A stretch of DNA of 11,998 nucleotides, taken from Phycisphaeraceae bacterium (GTDB lineage Bacteria; Planctomycetota; Phycisphaerae; Phycisphaerales; Phycisphaeraceae). Under the pieces are notes generated by a model that saw nothing but the letters and a program-made list of their open reading frames with translations, was not told where the DNA came from and did not search any database. Where the stretch lies: assembly GCA_003552605.1 (NCBI GenBank), contig PUNN01000350.1, positions 1-11,998 of the forward strand, given 5' to 3'. Position 1 is the first letter of the stretch, and every line of letters begins with the position of its first letter. The position numbers and the translations under genes are program-made. Positions 8,127 to 11,998 of the stretch are shown piece after piece.

Positions 8127-8330
8127 GGCAAACGCATGCAGGACAGGGTGACATGGTCAGCGGCTTTCCGCAGCAGATGGCCACGCGAGCCCGGAGCCTC
8201 CAGTACCCCGAGGCGCCCTTGGGGCTCGCATGGCCATCGGGCTGAAGCCCCCCCGGAAAGCCCGCTGACCATGCCACCCATAAGGGCCCCCCTCCGCGGC
8301 GCGTCTCATGCGCCCTTTTCGCCCTGCAAC
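8127..8330 (+). repeat. Long imperfect hairpin repeat, copy 1
   Basis: The two arms 8146-8200 and 8210-8279 fold back on each other almost throughout. The outer 17 nt (8146-8162) pair with 8263-8279 with one mismatch. Further in, GCTTTCC pairs with GGAAAGC, ATGGCCA (8177-8183) with TGGCCAT, and GCGAGCCC with GGGCTCGC. The apex is a 9-nt loop (8201-8209). Similarity to copy 2 goes beyond the hairpin: AACGCATGCA before it and ATGCG...CGCCCTGCA after it recur in the second copy. No open frame inside resembles a protein, so this is a non-coding repeat, either a MITE/REP-like element or a structured RNA. Confidence 0.8.
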
Positions 8331-8360
8331 GGAACCACCCGGTGGGCCACAACCTGTCGT

Positions 8361-8389
8361 TTGTGATATGCTTACATGCCCCATATCCG
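8361..8389 (+). promoter_or_regulatory. Weak candidate promoter for dnaN
   Basis: TTGTGA (8361-8366) and TATCCG (8384-8389) are separated by 17 nt in the lowest-GC part of the dnaN upstream region, giving a leader of about 100 nt. Both boxes match the sigma70 consensus only partly. Confidence 0.25.
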
Positions 8390-8411
8390 GTGGAGCCGGA
8401 AGTGTGACGGT

Positions 8412-8470
8412 TGCCCGCCCGGCGCGGCGGGATTAGGCTGAATGACTCGTGCCGGACTGTTTCCGGCACG
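8412..8470 (+). promoter_or_regulatory. Tandem hairpins in the dnaN leader
   Basis: Two perfect inverted repeats precede dnaN. CCCGCC/GGCGGG lies within about 8414-8431 with a 6-nt loop. CGTGCCGGA (8448-8456) and TCCGGCACG (8462-8470) form a 9-bp stem with a 5-nt loop, ending 23 nt before the ATG and just ahead of the Shine-Dalgarno sequence. Neither is followed by a T-run, so they are not intrinsic terminators. Translational or transcriptional control of dnaN, or a protein operator, is possible. Confidence 0.5.
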
Positions 8471-8493
8471 CGATCAAGCAAGGAAGGCACGCC

Positions 8494-9603
8494 ATGAAGG
8501 TTGTCTGCGATCGGGGCGCATTGGTTGAAGCGTTGAAACTCGCCCGTGGGGCCGTCGTCGCCCGCAGCCCCAAACCGGTGCTCGGCTGTGTCAAGCTGTC
8601 GGCCGAGACTGATGATGGGATGCTGCACGTGGCCGCCACGGACATGGAAGTCGGCCTGCACCTCTCCACGCCGCGCGTGGAGGTCGAGCAGGCCGGCGAG
8701 GCGGTTCTGCCGGCCGACAAGCTGCTCCAGATCGTCAATGAGTCCAACGACCCGACATTGACCATCGAGATGGAGCACGAGGCAGCGCACATCCGTGGTC
8801 AGGACTCGCACTTCAAGGTCTTTGGTTACCCCCCGGCCGACTTCCCCGCCGTCATGCCCTTCAGTGGTGACAGCGACTTCGAGATCGCCGCGGCGACGCT
8901 GCGACAACTCATCGAACAGACCCAGTACGCCACCGCGCGCGAGAACACGCGCTATGCCATCAACGGGGTGCTGCTCGAGCGCGAGGGCAACAAGCTCTGC
9001 GTGGTGGCCACCGATGGTCACCGCCTCGCCCTTGCCCGCGGCCCCTACGAGGCCACGGGCGATGAGGGCGGCGGCTCGGCCATCATTCCGCCAAAGGCGT
9101 TGCACATGCTCATGTCGCTGCTCGATGACCCCGAACAGGCCGTGCGGGTCCGCATTGCCGACAGTCAGATCATCTTCGGCACGGACAACGCCACGCTGTG
9201 GTCCAACCTCGTCGAGGGCAACTTCCCGCCATACAAGGATGTGATTCCCAAGGATGCCGACCGCAAGGCCACCCTCGCCACCGATGCGCTTCACAGCGCC
9301 GTGCGCCGCGCGGCGGTGCTGACCAACGAGGAGAGCAAAGGCGTGCGGTTTGCGTTCCAGCCGGATGGGCTGACACTCTCGAGCCGCGCCCCCGAGATGG
9401 GCGAGGCCGAGATCAAGGTGGACCTGCCCAAATTCGACGGTGAGCCGATCGAGATCGGCTTCAACCCGGGCTACCTGCTCGATGCGTTGAAAGTCACCCA
9501 CGCCGAGCACGTGACGATGGACCTGCGGGCGCCCAACAAGCCGGGCGTGCTCCGCAGCGGATCGGATTTTCTCTACGTCATCATGCCCGTCAACCTCCAG
9601 TAA
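8494..9603 (+). CDS. dnaN: DNA polymerase III subunit beta (sliding clamp)
   Basis: This is the ring-shaped processivity clamp that tethers DNA polymerase III and other partners to DNA. It has 369 residues, the usual length, made of three similar clamp domains (about 1-120, 125-245, 246-369). Recognisable stretches include MKVVCDRGALVEALKLARG at the start, NTRYAINGVLLE and VVATDGHRLALARGP in the middle domain, NLVEGNFPPYKDVIP, and a domain-3 ending with FNPGYLLDAL and LYVIMPVNLQ. The ATG at 8494 has an AGGAAGG ribosome binding site 6 nt upstream; an in-frame GTG at 8449 is inside a leader hairpin and is rejected. dnaA, recF and gyrB do not flank it, so it is not in the classical dnaA-dnaN-recF arrangement. 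An iscX-like gene follows 75 bp later on the same strand. Confidence 0.98.
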   Translation: MKVVCDRGALVEALKLARGAVVARSPKPVLGCVKLSAETDDGMLHVAATDMEVGLHLSTPRVEVEQAGEAVLPADKLLQIVNESNDPTLTIEMEHEAAHIRGQDSHFKVFGYPPADFPAVMPFSGDSDFEIAAATLRQLIEQTQYATARENTRYAINGVLLEREGNKLCVVATDGHRLALARGPYEATGDEGGGSAIIPPKALHMLMSLLDDPEQAVRVRIADSQIIFGTDNATLWSNLVEGNFPPYKDVIPKDADRKATLATDALHSAVRRAAVLTNEESKGVRFAFQPDGLTLSSRAPEMGEAEIKVDLPKFDGEPIEIGFNPGYLLDALKVTHAEHVTMDLRAPNKPGVLRSGSDFLYVIMPVNLQ

Positions 9604-9617
9604 GTTCTCGCAAGCCG

Positions 9618-9637
9618 GAGCCGCCCGCTCGTTTTTT
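9618..9637 (+). terminator. Possible weak terminator after dnaN
   Basis: GAGC-CGCCC-GCTC (4-bp stem) is followed after one G by six T residues, 15-35 nt past the dnaN stop. The T-run fits an intrinsic terminator, but the stem is short, so leaky termination before the iscX-like gene is the most that can be said. Confidence 0.3.
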
Positions 9638-9678
9638 CCGCACCGCATGAACGGCCCCGGCCACCGGAGCGTCCTGTC

Positions 9679-9915
9679 ATGAACCCAGAACGTCTTTCCT
9701 GGACCGACATCGACCCGATCGCCGAAGCGCTCGATGAAACCCACCCGGATGTCGAGCCGCTGTCCCTGCGGCCGGGCACGCTGAAGAAACTCGTCGAGCA
9801 GCTTCCGGACTTCGAGACCGACCCGCGGGAGTCGCCCAACAACGACATCCTCGAAGCCATCCAGACCGCCTGGATCGACCTGCGACACGGGAGCAACCCG
9901 GATGAGGCGCCGTAG
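9679..9915 (+). CDS. iscX: IscX-like Fe-S assembly protein
   Basis: The 78-residue acidic protein matches the IscX/YfhJ family (PF04384) end to end: LSWTDIDPIAEAL near the N terminus, THPDVEPLSLR, then LPDFETDP and the C-terminal ILEAIQTAWIDL. In E. coli, IscX binds the cysteine desulfurase IscS at the same site as frataxin and modulates Fe-S cluster assembly in the cytoplasm; it is normally the last gene of the isc operon. Here no other isc or suf gene is present and it follows dnaN instead. The start is ATG 9679 with GGAG about 10 nt upstream. It carries a short extension after the conserved core (RHGSNPDEAP). The family call is confident; the functional partner is inferred. Confidence 0.9.
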   Translation: MNPERLSWTDIDPIAEALDETHPDVEPLSLRPGTLKKLVEQLPDFETDPRESPNNDILEAIQTAWIDLRHGSNPDEAP

Positions 9916-9953
9916 TATCCCCGGAAGCGCGGCCATCACACATCGCCTGCGAT

Positions 9954-9979
9954 AGGGGCCGCGGATTACGCTGGCCCCT
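9954..9979. terminator. Possible terminator hairpin between convergent genes
   Basis: AGGGGCC (9954-9960) and GGCCCCT (9973-9979) form a perfect 7-bp stem with a 12-nt loop, exactly between the end of the iscX-like gene and the end of the small minus-strand gene. There is no proper T-run on either strand, so termination is a guess from position. Confidence 0.32.
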
Positions 9980-10173
9980 TACTCCTCGGCTGATTTCCAC
10001 TGGCGCACGTGTTCGATCCGCAGGCCTTCGGGCGTGACAACGGCCTGTTCAATCGTGGGACCGCCAAGAGGAGCCACTTGCTCAAACTCGGGCAATGTTT
10101 CATACAGTTCCGCGTGGTGCAAGACAAGCCACGGGCCTTCCAGACGAAGTGAGGTCCGGGGTGCATGACACAT
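9979..10173 (-). CDS. Small hypothetical protein started inside a repeat element
   Basis: From ATG 10173 a 64-residue frame runs to TAA at 9979. The middle and end look protein-like: a hydrophobic WLVLHHAELYE stretch followed by PTIEQAVVTPEGLRIEHVRQW. I do not recognise the family. A GAGGTG ribosome binding site lies about 9 nt before the ATG. Both the site and the first codons (MCHAPR) are part of the inverted-repeat element at 10151-10275. The codons end in G or C less often than in the neighbouring genes, which hints at a different origin. It could be a small accessory gene, or the 3' remnant of a longer gene cut by insertion of the element and given a new start. It has no partner on the same strand except the aldo/keto reductase 396 bp upstream. 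Confidence 0.42.
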   Translation of the reverse strand: MCHAPRTSLRLEGPWLVLHHAELYETLPEFEQVAPLGGPTIEQAVVTPEGLRIEHVRQWKSAEE

Positions 10174-10275
10174 TTCGCGGGACACCTCTTGTCCCCTCTC
10201 CACCCCCGGAAACGGCGAGGACGAGTGAAGGCCCGGGCGGCCAGCCGCGATACGTGTCATGCACCCCGAGGCCCT
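10151..10275. repeat. Inverted-repeat (MITE/REP-like) element
   Basis: The arms 10157-10180 and 10245-10268 are inverted copies matching at 22 of 24 positions, with the core GGGGTGCATGACAC perfect. Weaker pairing extends outward (GAGG-TC versus GAGGGCCT). The interior holds a second hairpin, GGGACA-CCTCT-TGTCCC (10179-10195), which on the minus strand puts the AGAGG of a ribosome binding site in its loop. No transposase is encoded. The structure suits a non-autonomous mobile element or a REP-type palindrome spread by an element elsewhere in the genome; copy number cannot be judged here. Confidence 0.68.
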
Positions 10276-10568
10276 CGAGCGCACAGGCGGCTACACCGAT
10301 CGTGGAGCATCATCATGCAGCGCGGGTGTCCCACCCCACCCCCTGCATCTCTGAATGCTGCCCACGCTACGCAACCCGACGTAAAGCGATTGGTTTCTTC
10401 CACGCGAGGGGAAACGCCCACATTGTCGTTCCCTGTGTTTCCCGATGAGGAAAACGAAGCTGAACGGTGAAAAGCGATGCGCAATGGAAGTCGGCTTCTC
10501 GTGAGACTTTTTGACGCGCTCATGCCACCGGCCATCGCCTTGTTCAAATCGTTTCGACACGAGTCCCC
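10276..10568. other. Intergenic stretch with no recognisable gene
   Basis: Short open frames exist on both strands, but none has a recognisable protein pattern or a good ribosome binding site. Base composition is less GC-rich than in the flanking genes. No clear hairpin with a T-run follows the aldo/keto reductase stop. I see nothing assignable. Confidence 0.5.
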
Positions 10569-11489
10569 CTACCCCTTCCGGTAATGCCGCACCCAGTTGA
10601 ACTCCCCGCGCTCGAAGTGCTGTGTCACGTGATGGGCTTCCGGCAGGAGGGCCTGCTGCTCCTGCTCGCTCAACGGCGGGGGCTGCTGTTTCACCAGGCG
10701 GACGGTCTGCTCGAGCTGCTCCATGTTGTCGCAGCCGATCACGGCGGTGTCGATCGGCTGGTGCAGGGCATAGCGCAGGTACGGCTCGATCGAGGCGGCC
10801 GCCAGCACCCGGCCGGCGCCGAAAACCTTCATGCCCAACACCGCGATGCCGCGCTGTTGTGCCTCGGGCACCACGTCCGTGAAATAGTCGTACTCATACG
10901 CCACGTTGAATAATCCCGTCGGCACGAGTATCGCATCGAAGGGATACTCCCGGATGATCCGGAACATGCTGTGACGATGCCAGTGGCCGGAAACGCCGAT
11001 GAACCGGATGTGCCCGGCCTCCCGGTATTCCTCCATCGCCCGCAGCACGCTGTCACGGCCCATCACGCGCCTGTAATCAGCCTCATCGTCTAGGGCGTGG
11101 ACGAACATCAGGTCCACCGAGTCGGTCCGCAGCCGCTCGAGCGAGGCATCCATCTCCCGGCGGGCCGCCCCGGCATCGCGCTTGCCCGTCTTGGTATTGA
11201 GCCAGATGCGGTCGCGAAGCCCCTCGAGCGCGATCCCCAGCCGCCGCTCGCTTTCACCATTGCCGTAAGCGGCGGCGGTGTCGATCGTGTTCACCCCCAG
11301 GTCGATCGCGCGGCGGATCAGCGCCACCGCCTCCTGCTCACTCGCACGGGTCTCCCACTTCACACCGCCAAGGGTCAACAGGCTCGCTTCCCAGCCGGTG
11401 CGGCCAAGCGGGCGCGCGGGCATGGGGGCGAGAAGGTCATCCTGTCCGGCGGCGATGCCGATGGTCCCATCGCTCTGCTGGTCGGTCAT
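10569..11489 (-). CDS. Aldo/keto reductase family protein
   Basis: This is a NAD(P)H-dependent oxidoreductase with a TIM-barrel fold, 306 residues. The catalytic tetrad is visible: Asp70 in NTIDTAAAYG, Tyr75, Lys100 in LNTKTGKR and His131 in DLMFVHALDD. Other family stretches are GRTGWEASLLTLGG (29-42), GESERRLGIAL (78-88), RFIGVSGH (162-169) and IDTAVIGCDNMEQLEQTV (246-263), the usual C-terminal cofactor-binding strand. Residues 1-25 are a polar extension before the first barrel strand. The start is ATG 11489 with AGGAAG about 8-9 nt upstream; an in-frame stop lies two codons before the ATG and fixes the upper limit. It has no close neighbour to suggest a substrate. The sequence is closer to the bacterial general aldo/keto reductases than to 2,5-diketogluconate reductases, but the physiological reaction is unknown. 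Confidence 0.95.
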   Translation of the reverse strand: MTDQQSDGTIGIAAGQDDLLAPMPARPLGRTGWEASLLTLGGVKWETRASEQEAVALIRRAIDLGVNTIDTAAAYGNGESERRLGIALEGLRDRIWLNTKTGKRDAGAARREMDASLERLRTDSVDLMFVHALDDEADYRRVMGRDSVLRAMEEYREAGHIRFIGVSGHWHRHSMFRIIREYPFDAILVPTGLFNVAYEYDYFTDVVPEAQQRGIAVLGMKVFGAGRVLAAASIEPYLRYALHQPIDTAVIGCDNMEQLEQTVRLVKQQPPPLSEQEQQALLPEAHHVTQHFERGEFNWVRHYRKG

Positions 11490-11841
11490 GATTCAGTCTT
11501 CCTTCTGCCGCTGGCATACGGGCATGCGCAGGTGGACGCAGTGCCCATCCCGGAAAACGCCATTGTAGATGCCGGCCCGCTCCCCCGCCGCCTTGATCGT
11601 TCAGGTCATCGGAGCATCCGTTCACTCGCGGCCAGCACAAGCAAGGGCCAACGCATGTATCCCGGCTGGCTGGATCAGCAGCCGCGTTTCCCGGGGCGGC
11701 TGATGGCCATGACGGGAATCACCGGTCATGGGCCCTCATGGCCATCGGCTGCAGACACCCCCGGACGCCGCTGTCCATACCACCCGATCTGGAAGATGCA
11801 TGCGTCCGCCCTGCACCATAAGCCGGCACATTTGACACTGG
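11490..11841. other. Intergenic region upstream of the aldo/keto reductase
   Basis: No convincing complete gene. The part next to the reductase (11493-11600, minus strand) is a stop-to-stop open frame in the same frame as the reductase but lacks a good start codon. The rest contains the second copy of the long hairpin repeat. No strong promoter is evident; TACAAT on the minus strand at 11567-11562 is an isolated -10-like match. Confidence 0.5.
11644..11816 (+). repeat. Long imperfect hairpin repeat, copy 2
   Basis: The arms at about 11664-11712 and 11736-11783 pair imperfectly, with the best stem being GATGGCCATGA against TCATGGCCATC. A smaller inner stem (ATGAC/GTCAT) lies near the apex. 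The right arm aligns with the right arm of copy 1 (8222-8279) at most positions, including CATGGCCATC, CCCCCGGA and the closing CCAC CC. The outer AACGCATG and the downstream ATGCG...CGCCCTGCA are shared too. Both copies lie in the same orientation on the plus strand. Confidence 0.72.
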
Positions 11842-11998
11842 CTATCGAGCGTCCCCGTCACCGGTCAACACCGGAGTTAGTTCCCGGGGCACTTCCGGGG
11901 GCACTTCCGGGGGTGCTTCCGGGGGTGCTTCCGGGGGCAGTTCCGGGGGCAGTTCCGGGGGCAGTTCCGGGGGCAGTTCCGGGGGCAGTTCCGGGGGC
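11842..11998 (-). CDS. C-terminal end of a protein with (L/A/V)PPE repeats (5' end outside the window)
   Basis: On the minus strand the 12-bp array reads as a four-residue repeat: one partial PPE, five LPPE, two APPE, one VPPE and one VPRE. It then continues LTPVLTGDGDAR to a TAG at 11844-11842. The array frame is the frame that meets this stop. Differences between units fall almost only in the first codon and swap hydrophobic residues (CTG, GCA, GTG), leaving PPE intact, which is compatible with coding selection. A Pro/Glu-rich tail of this kind would be an extended, acidic, disordered C terminus. The body of the protein is beyond the right edge, so its identity is unknown. The alternative is a non-coding minisatellite with an accidental open frame. 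Confidence 0.45.
   Translation of the reverse strand, partial: PPELPPELPPELPPELPPELPPEAPPEAPPEVPPEVPRELTPVLTGDGDAR
11881..11998. repeat. 12-bp tandem repeat array (minisatellite), runs off the window
   Basis: There are nine full units of 12 bp plus a 10-nt partial, each with the core TTCCGGGGG. The leftmost unit is TTCCCGGGGCAC, then come one CAC, two TGC and five identical CAG variants. The rightmost full units are identical, so the array has probably expanded recently from that side; it continues past 11998, where its full length cannot be seen. Confidence 0.97.

Larger units (their letters stand above)
8082..8493. other. Divergent intergenic region between the kinase gene and dnaN
   Basis: This gap between divergent genes contains no convincing gene. 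It holds a short AT-rich stretch near 8092-8107 (probably the kinase promoter region), a large hairpin repeat (about 8127-8330), a weak dnaN promoter candidate and two small perfect hairpins just before dnaN. Each of the last three is described separately. Confidence 0.7.

Noticed and set aside
8340..8400. Possible DnaA boxes or an origin near dnaN (TTTGTGATATGC)
   Set aside because: No sequence here fits TTATCCACA closely, there is no cluster, and dnaA is absent from the window.
7819..9939. 706-codon open frame on the minus strand, antisense to dnaN and iscX
   Set aside because: It runs opposite to two genes with strong family matches, has no domain pattern, and long antisense frames are expected in GC-rich DNA.
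10095..10547. Two overlapping frames of about 100 codons (10095-10448 plus, 10257-10547 minus)
   Set aside because: They cross the inverted-repeat element or low-complexity sequence, show no motif and have no supporting start signals.
11881..11998. CRISPR array
   Set aside because: The units are 12 bp and contiguous, without spacers.

Overview
The window is GC-rich, densely coded bacterial chromosome. The gene set (TsaD, a CtpA-type protease, DNA clamp DnaN, an IscX-like protein, a PfkB kinase, an aldo/keto reductase, and an AraC-controlled sugar locus with a DUF1961 protein) is Gram-negative-like. A planctomycete or related PVC bacterium fits the sugar-locus content best. That is an inference from gene content, not from a marker phylogeny.

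Layout. (1) 1-3024, minus strand: a three-gene unit. In transcription order it holds a DUF1961 protein, a PL22/oligogalacturonate-lyase-like beta-propeller, and the first 392 codons of a ConA-like plus propeller protein that runs off the left edge. A divergent AraC-family regulator (3151-4044, plus) faces it across a 126-bp gap that contains nested inverted repeats. None of the three enzyme-like proteins has a signal peptide, so the locus looks like intracellular processing of an imported, possibly uronate-containing oligosaccharide under AraC control. (2) 4109-8024, minus strand: a PfkB sugar kinase, then a membrane-anchored CtpA-like protease whose stop overlaps the start of tsaD. (3) 8494-9915, plus strand: dnaN followed by a small iscX-like gene. 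(4) 9979-11489, minus strand: a possible 64-aa protein whose start lies inside a roughly 110-bp inverted-repeat element, then an aldo/keto reductase. (5) 11490-11998: a hairpin repeat and the probable 3' end of a minus-strand gene ending in a 12-bp tandem array that encodes (L/A/V)PPE repeats.

The most unusual material is between genes. Two homologous long hairpin elements lie about 3.5 kb apart (around 8127-8330 and 11644-11816). A different inverted-repeat element (10151-10275) appears to supply both the ribosome binding site and the start codon of a small gene. The dnaN leader carries two perfect hairpins. No rRNA, tRNA, CRISPR array, transposase or phage gene is visible.
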